DNA from: Erysipelotrichaceae bacterium
GTDB taxonomy: Bacteria; Bacillota_I; Bacilli_A; Erysipelotrichales; Erysipelotrichaceae
Reading direction: 5' to 3'
Length of the DNA: 52,028 bases
NCBI GenBank assembly: GCA_016280635.1
Contig: JAEEHC010000041.1
Span: 1 to 52,028 of the forward strand
The first letter of the stretch is position 1. The number at the start of each line of letters is the position of its first letter. The notes beneath the pieces are model-generated. The model made no database searches. It saw only the letters and a list, made by a program, of their open reading frames with translations, and was not told the origin of the DNA. The position numbers and the translations under genes are program-made. Positions 14,214 through 23,297 of this stretch are shown here, piece by piece.

Positions 14214-16607
14214 CTAATAGCCATTCAAATGGTGTTTCCGGATGTATGAGGGATAATCATAGAAGCAGATGTCCATGTCCACCGCTCCGGCAAAACCGGC
14301 GACCCGGCCGTTATCGGTAAACTGCCAGATTTTGAATTCCTTGTTGAAATAAGTCGGCCAGGTAACATTCCAGTGAGCTACCCAGTGGTCATAGCGGCCG
14401 TTGGACTTGTTGAGCATCGAAGCATAGGAATAGACGATGCAGCTGTAACCCGCGTTCTCCATGACCTGACAATAGGCGTTGATGATCTCATTGAAGGTGG
14501 TATTCAGCAGGAATTTCTGCGTGCGGTCCTCAATGTCGATCATGATCGGATAGTCAAACTTCTTGCCGGCGATCCACTTAAGCATTGCGTTGGCCTCGCT
14601 GCGCGCTTCTGAAGCGCTGGTGGCCATGATGTAGTGGTAGGCACCGACATCCATGTTGGCGGCTCTGGCAGCCTTGTAGTTGCGTTCAAAGTTGCGGTCC
14701 TTGTCGGAACTGCCGTAGCCGGCCCGAATGTAAACGAAATCGATGCCCTCCGCTCTGGCCTTCTTGAAGGTGTCAGAAGTCAGGGAATTTCCGTTCCAGC
14801 GGGAAATGTCAATGCCGTATGAGAAACTGTCATAGACAGCTACGGTGATCATCGAATAGGCACTCTTATGCTTGTCGGCGACCATGACCACGCACTTGCC
14901 TTCGGAAACACCGGTGATGGTGCCGTTGGCATCGACCGTGGCGATCTCCTCATTGGATGAGGAGAAGATGATGTCGTCGGATGTGCTGCTGTAGCGGATG
15001 TTATATTTCTTTCCGGTCATTACGACGGCAACATTGTTGTCGACGGATACCCGGCTGTTGGAAACCACTACCGGCAGCTTGGCAACGATATTGGAACCAT
15101 CGACGCTGCTGACGGTGACCGTACAGTCACCATAGGCCAGCGCGGTGATCTTGCCTTCGCCGTTGACCACGGCGACATTGGGATTGCTGGACTGGTAGAC
15201 CAGCTTGCGGTTGCCGGCATTATACGGCAGAGCCGTAGCGTTTATCAGATAGGTATTGCCCTTGCGCAGTCTGATCGATTCTGTTGACAGTTTTATCTCT
15301 TCGACCAGCTGCTGAACCCTAACCAGATAGGAAACGGTATTTTCATATTCGTCGCTGACATAGATGTAGCAGCTTCCCGGTCCCCGGGCGATGACCTCAC
15401 CCTCAGCGGTAACCGAGGCAATGGCGCCATCGGTAGTAGCGTAAGTAAAGAATTCACTCCAGTAATCATTGAATACCTCAAATCCACCCGGGTCAGCCTG
15501 GAAGCTTTCCCCGACATTGAGCAGGCGGTACTTTCCCTGCAGATTGGCGCTTTCAACGGTTATGACATCGTCATAGCTGCCACTTAGCGTCTGCATTCTG
15601 ACTGTCGCCTGGCCCGTTCCAATGGCCACCATGACGCCTTTTTCGTCCACGGTAAGAATATCCTGATTAAGGGAAACGAAGCTCACAGGCTCGCTGAAGC
15701 CCGCTGGGAGCTTTTTACTGTGCAGCATCATCTGGCTGCCCAGGTCAACGACATTGTCCTTCATGTTCAGGGACAGATCGATCAGGGAATAGCTGGCATT
15801 GAGGTTCTGCAGATAGCGCTCACCATAGGAGTCCTTGTAGACATAATAGCTGAAGCTGCTTCCCAGAGCCTCTTCTCCCATGTATTCAACTGACTGGGGA
15901 ACGGTCAGGGTGACCGGACGGGAAAGCATGGTGTCAGCCGCAAAGGCCTTGCGTCCAATGCTCTTGAGAGTTGAGGTCAGGGCGATGTTCTGAATCAGCG
16001 TATCATTGTAGAAGCATTCGATGCCGATCGCCTCAACGGTCTCAGGAAGATTGACGGTTTCCAGATTGACCAGGTCGCGGAAACTGTAATTGCCCAGATA
16101 GCGCACCCCGTCTTCCACCGTCAGCATGGTGATCGACTCGCAGCTGTCGGCCCAGACCGGGGGCAGTTCAGGACTGAGGTCCTTCATGAAGCCGTCATTG
16201 CCGAAGGAGATGACCAGTTCATTGAGGTTGCTCAAGCCCGAGAAGGGCTTTTCGGCCATCAGGCCGCTGGGCCAGGTCAGAGATAGGACATTCTCACACT
16301 TATAGAAGGCTTCATCCTCAATGGAGGTAACGGTATCGGAAATCACGATGCTGGCGACATTTTCGCAGTTAAAAGCCTTACGGGCTATCGAAGTGACTTC
16401 ATAGTCCGAAAGGTATGAGGGAACGATGATGATGTTCTCCTCATCGGAGCCCTCGTATTTGATGATGTCAGCGCTGTTATCGCTGTTAAGCCGGTAGCTG
16501 TAGCCGTTTTCCGTGAACACGTCGTAATCGGAACGGGTCAGGGAAAAGTAGAAATAGCCGCCGGCGCACAGCGCCAGTACCAGCAGGATGATTAACAGTT
16601 TCTTCAT
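14214..16607 (-). CDS. Surface protein: BspA-type LRR, Big_2 repeats and GH25 lysozyme domain
   Basis: The 797-residue protein has an N-terminal signal anchor (residues 4-23), a BspA-like leucine-rich region (LRR_5; about 60-265, with repeats such as SIARKAFNCENVASIVISD), four bacterial Ig-like Big_2 domains (about 283-352, 358-432, 433-516 and 517-592), and a C-terminal GH25 domain (596-797). GH25 enzymes are muramidases that cleave MurNAc-GlcNAc bonds; the acidic residues Asp600 (YGIDISRWNG), Asp691 and Glu693 (MIDIED) are in place. No sortase motif is seen; anchoring is probably by the N-terminal helix. It starts one base after the valS stop, so it rides on the valS T-box transcript, an unexpected partner. 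Ribosome binding site weak. Confidence 0.9.
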   Translation of the reverse strand: MKKLLIILLVLALCAGGYFYFSLTRSDYDVFTENGYSYRLNSDNSADIIKYEGSDEENIIIVPSYLSDYEVTSIARKAFNCENVASIVISDTVTSIEDEAFYKCENVLSLTWPSGLMAEKPFSGLSNLNELVISFGNDGFMKDLSPELPPVWADSCESITMLTVEDGVRYLGNYSFRDLVNLETVNLPETVEAIGIECFYNDTLIQNIALTSTLKSIGRKAFAADTMLSRPVTLTVPQSVEYMGEEALGSSFSYYVYKDSYGERYLQNLNASYSLIDLSLNMKDNVVDLGSQMMLHSKKLPAGFSEPVSFVSLNQDILTVDEKGVMVAIGTGQATVRMQTLSGSYDDVITVESANLQGKYRLLNVGESFQADPGGFEVFNDYWSEFFTYATTDGAIASVTAEGEVIARGPGSCYIYVSDEYENTVSYLVRVQQLVEEIKLSTESIRLRKGNTYLINATALPYNAGNRKLVYQSSNPNVAVVNGEGKITALAYGDCTVTVSSVDGSNIVAKLPVVVSNSRVSVDNNVAVVMTGKKYNIRYSSTSDDIIFSSSNEEIATVDANGTITGVSEGKCVVMVADKHKSAYSMITVAVYDSFSYGIDISRWNGNSLTSDTFKKARAEGIDFVYIRAGYGSSDKDRNFERNYKAARAANMDVGAYHYIMATSASEARSEANAMLKWIAGKKFDYPIMIDIEDRTQKFLLNTTFNEIINAYCQVMENAGYSCIVYSYASMLNKSNGRYDHWVAHWNVTWPTYFNKEFKIWQFTDNGRVAGFAGAVDMDICFYDYPSYIRKHHLNGY

Positions 16608-16608
16608 C

Positions 16609-19215
16609 TTAGAGTTTGGCTTTTACCTGAGCCAGCTGTTCGGCAACAATGTCGAACTGCGCCTTGTAGCTCTCCAGTTTCTCCTTTTCGTTATCGATTT
16701 TTTCCTTGGGGGCCTTGGCAATGAAATTCTGATTGCTGAGCATGCCGGTGCTCCTTCTGATCTCATTCTCCAGGCGGGTCTGTTCTTTAATCAGTTTATC
16801 ATATTCTGCCTGATAATCAATTATCTGGGCCGCGCTGAGGGCCAGTGAACCGTTATTAAGCGGTCTGACGATCATGTCTTCGCTCTCTTCATTAGTGCAC
16901 TTGGCTCTGGCCAGCTTGATAAGCATGTTATTGGTCTCCAGATCGACATCCAGGAGCCTGCCTTCTTCGTCCTTCAGGGTGATCTCCAGCATGGTGGAAG
17001 GCTTGATGCTGTAATCGACGCGCAGCTGACGGATGATGGAAGTAACGTTGATGATCAGTTCAACTTCCTCATTATTGGCCTTTGACAGTTCAATGGTCTG
17101 CGGCCAGCTGTCAACGCACAGGGCGGCAGCCTGATGGGGAAGATCGCCATAGATCTTCTCGGTGACAAAGGGCATGAAGGGATGCAGCAGCTTCAAAATG
17201 GCGATCAGGGCATACAGCAGCGTTGAGCGGGTAGCCTTGACGACCTGAGGATCCTCGGAATTGAGTGTGGACTTGCTTAATTCAATGTACCAGCTGCAGA
17301 AGTCGTTCCAGACGAAATTGTAGAGTTCATTGCCGACGATGGCGAATTCGTATTTCTCCATGTTGGCGGAAGTGCTGGCAATGACCTTGTTGAGCTTGTC
17401 CAGCAGCCAGCTGTCGATGCTGTTGAGATGGGTCAGGTCGATGTCTTCGATCTTCATTCCTTCCGTATTCATCTGCACAAAGCGGCTGGCATTCCAGATC
17501 TTGTTGATGAAGTTCCAGGAAGCCTCAACCTTGGTGTCTGAATAACGCAGGTCAGCGCCGGGTGTGGAATTGGTGGTCAAAAAGAAGCGCAGGGCGTCAG
17601 CGCCATAGCGCTGCTTGACATCCATCGGGTCAACGCCGTTGCCCAGCGACTTGCTCATCTTGCGGCCCAGTTCATCTCTGACCAGACCGTGGATCAGAAC
17701 ATCGCGGAAGGGGCGGTTATGGGTAAAGTGGCGGGCCTGGAAGGCCATTCGGGCAACCCAGAAGAAGATGATGTCATAACCGGTGACCAGACAGTCAGTC
17801 GGATAGTATCTCTTATAGTCCGGATCGTCTTCATCCGGCCAGTTCAGGGTCGTAAACGGCCACAGGGCACTGGAGAACCAGGTATCCAGTACGTCTTCGT
17901 CCTGGATCCAGTTTTCCGGGTCCTTGGGGTCTTCCATCTCACAATAGATCTCACCGGTCTGCTTATGATACCAGACCGGGATGCGGTGGCCCCACCACAG
18001 CTGACGGGAAATGCACCAGTCCTCGATGTTTTCCAGCCACTGCAGGAAGGTCTTCTCAAAGCGCTCGGGATAGAAGTGGATCTTGGTTTCATCGTCCTTT
18101 TGGAACTTCAGAACGTCTTCAGCCAGCGGCTTCATCTTGACGAACCACTGTTTGGAGAGATAGGGTTCCACGATGACATCGGTTCTTTCCGAATAGCCGA
18201 CATTGTGTTCGATGTCCTCCAGGCGGTCGAGATGGCCTTCGGACTTAATGCGCTCAACCAGTCTTTCGCGGCATTCATAGCGGTCCAGACCTTCGTATTC
18301 GCCAGCCAGAGCGTTCATGGTGCCGTCGGGATTGATGCATACCGGCTTATCGAAACCGTACTTCTCGCCGATGATGAAGTCGTTGGGGTCATGAGCCGGG
18401 GTGCACTTCATGGCGCCGGTTCCGAACTCGATGTCAATGTAGTCATCGGTGATGATCGGCAGCGGCTGGTGATTGGCCGGGTTGATGACATGCATGCCGA
18501 CGATGTCCTTATAGCGTTCATCATCGGGATGGACGACCACGCAGACGTCACCGAACATCGTTTCCGGACGGGTGGTAGCGACCACGATCTGCCGGCCGTT
18601 TTCGACTACGTCATACTTGAAATGATACATGTAGCCCTTGGTGGGTTTATAGATGACTTCGATGTTGCTGAGGGCGGTCTTGGCGGCCGGGTCCCAGTTG
18701 ATGATCCTTTCGCCCTGAGAGATCAGTCCCTCCTTGTAGAGCTGCACGAATTCCCTTCTGACAGCCCGGGAAAGACCCTCATCAAGGGTGAAGCGTTCTC
18801 TGGTATAGTCCAGGGCGATGCCCATGGAGGCCCATTGCTGGCGGATGAAGCCGGCGTATTCTTCCTTCCAGGCCCAGGCCTGTTCCAGGAACTTTTCCCG
18901 GCCGATGTCATAACGGGAAACGCCCTGCTCCTTCAGGCGCTGATCGACCTTGGCCTGGGTGGCAATGCCGGCATGGTCCATGCCCGGTAGATAGAGCGTA
19001 TCAAATCCGCACATCCGCTTATAGCGGGTGATGATGTCCTGCAGGGTATTGTCCCAGGAATGGCCCAGATGCAGCTTTCCGGTGACATTCGGAGGCGGAA
19101 TTACCAGGCAATAGGGTTTCTTGCTGGTATCGCCGGCGGTGAAATAGCCTTCCTTCACCCAGCCTTCATACTGGCCTTCCTCAACCTTCAGGTGTTCATA
19201 TCTGTTATCCAACAT
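16609..19215 (-). CDS. valS: Valyl-tRNA synthetase
   Basis: ValRS charges tRNA-Val and edits mischarged threonine. The 868-residue protein is full length. The class I signatures are HLGH (49-52) in PPPNVTGKLHLGH and KMSKS (519-523). The connective editing domain lies between them, then the anticodon-binding domain, and a C-terminal coiled coil (from about 800) ends the protein, as usual. AAGGAGG sits before the ATG. Expression is controlled by the T-box leader upstream. Confidence 0.97.
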   Translation of the reverse strand: MLDNRYEHLKVEEGQYEGWVKEGYFTAGDTSKKPYCLVIPPPNVTGKLHLGHSWDNTLQDIITRYKRMCGFDTLYLPGMDHAGIATQAKVDQRLKEQGVSRYDIGREKFLEQAWAWKEEYAGFIRQQWASMGIALDYTRERFTLDEGLSRAVRREFVQLYKEGLISQGERIINWDPAAKTALSNIEVIYKPTKGYMYHFKYDVVENGRQIVVATTRPETMFGDVCVVVHPDDERYKDIVGMHVINPANHQPLPIITDDYIDIEFGTGAMKCTPAHDPNDFIIGEKYGFDKPVCINPDGTMNALAGEYEGLDRYECRERLVERIKSEGHLDRLEDIEHNVGYSERTDVIVEPYLSKQWFVKMKPLAEDVLKFQKDDETKIHFYPERFEKTFLQWLENIEDWCISRQLWWGHRIPVWYHKQTGEIYCEMEDPKDPENWIQDEDVLDTWFSSALWPFTTLNWPDEDDPDYKRYYPTDCLVTGYDIIFFWVARMAFQARHFTHNRPFRDVLIHGLVRDELGRKMSKSLGNGVDPMDVKQRYGADALRFFLTTNSTPGADLRYSDTKVEASWNFINKIWNASRFVQMNTEGMKIEDIDLTHLNSIDSWLLDKLNKVIASTSANMEKYEFAIVGNELYNFVWNDFCSWYIELSKSTLNSEDPQVVKATRSTLLYALIAILKLLHPFMPFVTEKIYGDLPHQAAALCVDSWPQTIELSKANNEEVELIINVTSIIRQLRVDYSIKPSTMLEITLKDEEGRLLDVDLETNNMLIKLARAKCTNEESEDMIVRPLNNGSLALSAAQIIDYQAEYDKLIKEQTRLENEIRRSTGMLSNQNFIAKAPKEKIDNEKEKLESYKAQFDIVAEQLAQVKAKL

Positions 19216-19229
19216 GCAAAGTCCTCCTT

Positions 19230-19438
19230 AAAAAACAAAAGCGCCGCCAAAGGACGCTTAACGTGGTACCACCTTAATTACTTCTCAATAAGTTAACGCC
19301 TTACTACGGATGAACTTACTGCTCTTTCAGTTCATCAGCTCCAAGCCGACTTCACTGATCACCTCTGATGCCGTTTCACCAACCCGGCATTCTCTGCTTT
19401 CCGGTTTTCAGTTACTGCTGCTCTTCTCTGCCTGAAAA
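19230..19438 (-). promoter_or_regulatory. T-box leader of valS
   Basis: Reading leftward: a Stem I distal region with AGAGAATGCCGGGTTGGTG; an AGTA on the 5' side of the specifier loop; a GTC valine codon on the 3' side (complement at 19348-19350) placed after GAA; the T-box core AAGGTGGTACCACG (complement about 19262-19275); and a terminator with a CGTCC/GGCG stem ending in TTTTGTTTTTT. Uncharged tRNA-Val would stabilise the antiterminator. The specifier was read by eye. Confidence 0.88.
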
Positions 19439-19439
19439 G

Positions 19440-19468
19440 ATTATAGAAGATTAGCGGGAAATATGCAA
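19440..19468 (-). promoter_or_regulatory. Promoter of the valS T-box leader
   Basis: TTGCAT (complement 19463-19468) and TATAAT (19440-19445) are spaced by exactly 17 bases, placing the transcript start just ahead of Stem I. Confidence 0.75.
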
Positions 19469-19519
19469 GCCGGCTTACCGCGGGAAAAGCATTCTTTTCC
19501 ATTGCCCTTAAAACCGGAA

Positions 19520-19543
19520 TCAGGGCCCGCCAGCGGGCCCTGA
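19520..19543. terminator. GC-rich hairpin after hpf
   Basis: TCAGGGCCCGC (19520-19530) pairs perfectly with its complement at 19533-19543, with a 2-base loop. A T-run follows only weakly in the hpf direction. Its position after the hpf stop supports a terminator. Confidence 0.55.
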
Positions 19544-19571
19544 TAAGCTTTTATCAAGTTATGAAGTTAAA

Positions 19572-20093
19572 CTAGACGATCTCCAGAATGCCGTAATCGC
19601 CGTCTTCTCTCTTGTACATGACGGAAACGATCTTGGTATCGGCATCGCGGTAGACGAAGAAGTTGTGGTCCATCAGTTCCATCTGCATGATGGCGTCTTC
19701 GGAATCAAGATCCTCAATAATGACTCTCTTGACTCTCTTGACCTTTTCCTCGATCTGATAATCATCATCTTCATAGAAGGTCTTGGAGAGTTTTTCCTTG
19801 TGTCTTCTGGACAGTCTGCCCTTCTGGCCGCGCAGCTGCGATTCCAGTTTCTCAACAGATTTATCGATGGCGTCGCGCATGTCATGGTCGATTACTTCCG
19901 ATCTGAGCACGCCAACCTTAGAAGGAATGGTGATTTCCAGTTTGATGTCATTTCCATGTCTCTTTACCATTGCCTGAGCGGTTGTTGATTCATCGATCAG
20001 AACATACTTTTCAATCAGGCCCAGCTTTTCGCTGATCGTTTGTTCGGTGTCCTTGGACACGCTCAAATCCTTGGCATAAACATTTACTTTCAT
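19572..20093 (-). CDS. hpf: Ribosome hibernation-promoting factor, long form
   Basis: HPF binds the 30S decoding centre and dimerises ribosomes into inactive 100S particles in stationary phase. The 173-residue protein has an N-terminal S30AE domain (1-100) and the separate C-terminal dimerisation domain (about 118-173, with the MDHNFFVYRDADT segment) that defines the long form of Firmicutes. The basic linker RLSRRHKEK is conserved. GGGAGG precedes the ATG, and a 6-bp inverted repeat (20108-20124) sits beside it, overlapping the stop of the upstream gene. Confidence 0.95.
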   Translation of the reverse strand: MKVNVYAKDLSVSKDTEQTISEKLGLIEKYVLIDESTTAQAMVKRHGNDIKLEITIPSKVGVLRSEVIDHDMRDAIDKSVEKLESQLRGQKGRLSRRHKEKLSKTFYEDDDYQIEEKVKRVKRVIIEDLDSEDAIMQMELMDHNFFVYRDADTKIVSVMYKREDGDYGILEIV

Positions 20094-20123
20094 ATATTTT
20101 TCCTCCCATAGTCATAAAGACTA

Positions 20124-21563
20124 TTATTCTTCCGTTATCTGTCTCAGCCAGTTAAGCACCTTGTAAAGTGAATAGGAATCCAGTCCGCAGTACTTATAGA
20201 GCTGTTCGAAGTAGGTTTCCCGGTCCTTGAGGTCATCACTGGCCTCCAGCAACCGGTGGATCTCGACCGCCTCAATGCCGTTGGAGACATCCAGGTCGTG
20301 ATATGAGTGATCGCTGTCGACCATTTCTTCAATGGTCTTCAGGGTAAAGGAACCGCGCATTCTGGTATCGTAGACCATGCCGCTGATGAACGGGTCAGCC
20401 AGATCGACCATCCGATTATTGATGGATTCCAGTTTTTCACCGCAGTCGGGAAACAGGCGGGCAAATTCATTTATCCGGATCATTTCCGCTCCTTTGGCGT
20501 TATAGGCAAAGACGGTCCCTTCTTCCGGCAGGTTTTCCAGCATTGATTCCACCAGTTTTCTCCGGCAGTCACCCTCACCGATGAACTGATAATGCTTCAG
20601 GGAAGTCCCGTCATCAACATGCAGGGAATACTGGAAGACGCTGACATCCAACGGCTTCATGCCTTCAAAGGGCGGTATGGGGTAGAGATCCCACTCAAAG
20701 TCGATGAAGGCAAGCGGATAGTGAACGTTGTCAGCCAGCCATTGCCTCAGCGGCGCTCTTTCGAAGAACAGTCCGCCGTTTCTGTCCGCCATGATCTGGG
20801 CGTACTGGATGCGGCTGCCTTCCAGCCGCTTTTCATCGGCATCCTTCAGACAGCGGATGCCATCGGCAAACATCTGGCGCTTGTATTGCGATGATACCAG
20901 AGTGAGGATGCTGTTGTCTTCCCTGATGACTTCGTCGGGAAAGCAGGTCTCGTAGAACTGACAGCGGCTGCGCCCGGAGCACTTGCTGCTGTGAGAAGGC
21001 TGTTCAGGCTGATAGGCGCTTATCTCACTGACCGTTTCCTCCAGATCAACATCCAGGGACAGGGCCAGCTCCAGAAGCGTGTTTTCCTTGTAGCGGTCGG
21101 TGATCTTCCAGAGCTTGTGATGGTCAAGTGAGTGGCCGCGCTGATAGTCACTGTTCAGATACAGGACAAACATGTCATCAACGGCGATACCCAGCTTGGC
21201 CAGCACTTCATATTCATAGCGCAGGGCGGTTATCTCTTCACTGTTGATACCGGTGGACAGCAGGATCGAATAGATGACCGCATGGCCGTCCTTACACTGG
21301 ATCAGGGGTATCTTCACTCTTAGGCCGCAGGCCTCAAAGCGGGCCCTGAACAGCCAGGGGGAGCTTTCCAGCATCCTGAGGGAATCCTCATTGGTCTCAT
21401 TGGTATTTCCGGTATTGTACCATTCAATGCCCAGCTTGCGGCTTACTGATTCGCAGACGTCTTCGCAGACATTGAGATAGGGAAAGAATCTCCTCTCATT
21501 CTGAGCAGACAGCCAGTATAGCTGATGGCAGCGATTGAATTTTCTGATATCTGATATATGCAT
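20124..21563 (-). CDS. DUF2779 domain protein, probable nuclease
   Basis: The C-terminal part (about 280-479) matches the DUF2779 pattern: LAFIDFEWDLYPIPPFEG, then YNAKGAEMIRINEFA, LADPF and YCGLDSYSLYKVL. Spacing of Asp/Glu residues resembles a DEDD-type RNase H-like exonuclease. The N-terminal part contains a CSGRSRCQFYETC segment, a Cys cluster like those near PD-(D/E)XK nuclease folds such as Cas4 or AddB. Actual activity is unknown. A GTG at 21632 gives a longer reading, but that stretch is the hup terminator, so ATG 21563 (479 residues) is used. Confidence 0.75.
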   Translation of the reverse strand: MHISDIRKFNRCHQLYWLSAQNERRFFPYLNVCEDVCESVSRKLGIEWYNTGNTNETNEDSLRMLESSPWLFRARFEACGLRVKIPLIQCKDGHAVIYSILLSTGINSEEITALRYEYEVLAKLGIAVDDMFVLYLNSDYQRGHSLDHHKLWKITDRYKENTLLELALSLDVDLEETVSEISAYQPEQPSHSSKCSGRSRCQFYETCFPDEVIREDNSILTLVSSQYKRQMFADGIRCLKDADEKRLEGSRIQYAQIMADRNGGLFFERAPLRQWLADNVHYPLAFIDFEWDLYPIPPFEGMKPLDVSVFQYSLHVDDGTSLKHYQFIGEGDCRRKLVESMLENLPEEGTVFAYNAKGAEMIRINEFARLFPDCGEKLESINNRMVDLADPFISGMVYDTRMRGSFTLKTIEEMVDSDHSYHDLDVSNGIEAVEIHRLLEASDDLKDRETYFEQLYKYCGLDSYSLYKVLNWLRQITEE

Positions 21564-21600
21564 AATTCCGTTAATCTCTGATTTAAGCGGTACTCTTATT

Positions 21601-21641
21601 AAAAAACTCCCCATGACTTTCGTAAAAGCCACAGAGGAGTC
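21601..21641 (-). terminator. Terminator of hup
   Basis: In the minus direction ACTCC and CTGTGGCTTT pair with AAAGTCATGG and GGAGT (with G-U pairs) around a 4-base loop, followed by TTTTTT. A clear terminator, four bases after the hup stop. Confidence 0.85.
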
Positions 21642-21644
21642 AAA

Positions 21645-21929
21645 CTACAGAATTTCTTCCTTTAGAGGTTTTGCAGCCTTGAATACAATGGCTTTTCTGG
21701 CAGGAACTTCTACCTTATCTTTTGTCTTTGGATTAATACCTACGCGCGGTTTTCTCTCAACAACACTTAACTTGCCCACATGTTTAAGATAAACGCTGTT
21801 GCCATTTCTTAGCTCTTGACCAATTAACTCTGAAAGATAATCCACATAGCTTTGGGCTGCCTTCTTGGTAATGTCGAAGTGTTCGGACATCTGCTCGGCA
21901 AGGTCCCGGTTAGTAAGCTTGTCTTCCAT
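21645..21929 (-). CDS. hup: HU-family DNA-binding protein
   Basis: A 94-residue histone-like protein. It shows the HU dimer helices (TNRDLAEQMSEHF, TKKAAQSYVDYLSELIG) and the DNA-binding arm (RKPRVGINPKTKDKVEVPARKAIVFKA) with the conserved GxNPxT and PA motif. HU packages the nucleoid and bends DNA. AAGGAG precedes the ATG. It has its own promoter and terminator. Confidence 0.95.
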   Translation of the reverse strand: MEDKLTNRDLAEQMSEHFDITKKAAQSYVDYLSELIGQELRNGNSVYLKHVGKLSVVERKPRVGINPKTKDKVEVPARKAIVFKAAKPLKEEIL

Positions 21930-21951
21930 AAGAGCACTCCTTTACACCCCT

Positions 21952-21980
21952 ATTGTACCATACAGGGGACGGCTGAACAA
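21952..21980 (-). promoter_or_regulatory. hup promoter
   Basis: TTGTTC (complement 21975-21980) and TACAAT (21952-21957) are spaced by 17 bases, and TGG in front of the -10 makes it an extended -10. Confidence 0.65.
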
Positions 21981-21985
21981 CAACT

Positions 21986-23293
21986 TTAATTCTTCTTTCG
22001 GGCGATTATCCTGATCGGGTTTCCGGTGAAGGCAAAGGCATCTCTCAGCTTGTTTTCCAGATAGCGCTTATAGGAAAAGTGCATCAGCTGTTCATCATTG
22101 ACAAACAGAACAAAGGTCGGAGGGGCAATGGAAACCTGGGAAGCATAGTTGATCTTCAATTTCTTGCCGTTATGAGCCGGAGGCGGGGTGGTGATCTGAG
22201 CGTCCGATATAACCTCATTGAGCAGCGCGGTGGAGACCCGCTGCTGACTGTAGTCATAGACCTCATCGATCAATGGAAAGAGGTTATGGACCTTTGACTT
22301 GGTAAGAGCCGAAACGAAGCATACCGGAGCATAATCCAGATAGAGAAATTCGTTTCTGATCTTTTTGGTGATCTCATCCATGGTATTCTGGTCCTTTTCC
22401 ACGATGTCCCACTTGTTGTAGACGATGATGATGCCCTTGCCGGCTTCATGAGCGTAGCCGGCGACATGCTTGTCCTGTTCATTGATTCCCGTGGAGCCAT
22501 CCAGAACAAACAGGACGACATCGCATTCATCAATGGCCTTCATCGCCCGCATTACCGAGTATTTCTCGATGTTTTCGTATACCTTGCCCTTCTTGCGGAT
22601 GCCGGCGGTATCAACGGCTACATAATGCTTGCCATCCCTTTCAAAGGGGGTGTCAATGGCATCTCTGGTCGTACCCTCAACATCGCTGACAATTACCCGC
22701 TGCTGATTAAGCAGGGCATTTACCAGCGAGCTCTTGCCCACATTGGGACGGCCAATGACCGCGAAGGTGATCATGCCCGGGTATTCCCTGACCGGCTTGC
22801 CTTCAAAGGAGGCGACGATGGCATCCATCAGATCGCCGATGCCGATGCCATGGACACCGCTGACGGGCAGCGGATCGCCCAGTCCCAAAGAATAGAATTC
22901 ATAGATTCCATCCTTCTGAGCCACATCATCTACCTTATTGACCGCCAGAATGACCTTCTTGTTGCTCTTGTTGAGCATTCTGGCGATATACATGTCGTCG
23001 CTGGTCACGCCCTGTCGTACATCGGTAAGCATGACGATGGTATCAGCCTCCTCGATGGCGATGTCCACCTGAGCCCTGATCTCTATCTGAAAAGGTTGAT
23101 CAGCCATTTGAATGCCACCGGTGTCGATGACATTGAAACTTTTGGTCAACCATTCACATTTACCGTAAATACGATCTCTGGTAACACCGGCGGTATCATC
23201 GACGATCGAGACTCTGTCACCGATCAGACGATTGAATACCGTCGACTTACCGACATTGGGACGGCCGACGATTGCTACGGTTCCCACTATCAT
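21986..23293 (-). CDS. der: Ribosome biogenesis GTPase Der (EngA)
   Basis: Der is an essential GTPase with two G domains in tandem, required for 50S assembly. Both P-loops are visible: GRPNVGKST near residue 10 and GRPNVGKSS near 180. NKVD and NKWD (G4) and DTAG/DTGG (G3) are also present. The C-terminal KH-like domain is retained. The length of 435 is standard. Four bases separate it from cmk, the usual Firmicute pairing. Confidence 0.97.
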   Translation of the reverse strand: MIVGTVAIVGRPNVGKSTVFNRLIGDRVSIVDDTAGVTRDRIYGKCEWLTKSFNVIDTGGIQMADQPFQIEIRAQVDIAIEEADTIVMLTDVRQGVTSDDMYIARMLNKSNKKVILAVNKVDDVAQKDGIYEFYSLGLGDPLPVSGVHGIGIGDLMDAIVASFEGKPVREYPGMITFAVIGRPNVGKSSLVNALLNQQRVIVSDVEGTTRDAIDTPFERDGKHYVAVDTAGIRKKGKVYENIEKYSVMRAMKAIDECDVVLFVLDGSTGINEQDKHVAGYAHEAGKGIIIVYNKWDIVEKDQNTMDEITKKIRNEFLYLDYAPVCFVSALTKSKVHNLFPLIDEVYDYSQQRVSTALLNEVISDAQITTPPPAHNGKKLKINYASQVSIAPPTFVLFVNDEQLMHFSYKRYLENKLRDAFAFTGNPIRIIARKKN

Positions 23294-23297
23294 AAAA

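Noticed and set aside
17689-18990. 433-residue plus-strand open frame inside valS
   Set aside because: Antisense shadow of a full-length valyl-tRNA synthetase with all motifs; no ribosome binding site or family resemblance.
21564-21632. Longer N-terminus for the DUF2779 gene from GTG 21632
   Set aside because: The extra codons lie in the hup terminator hairpin and T-run.
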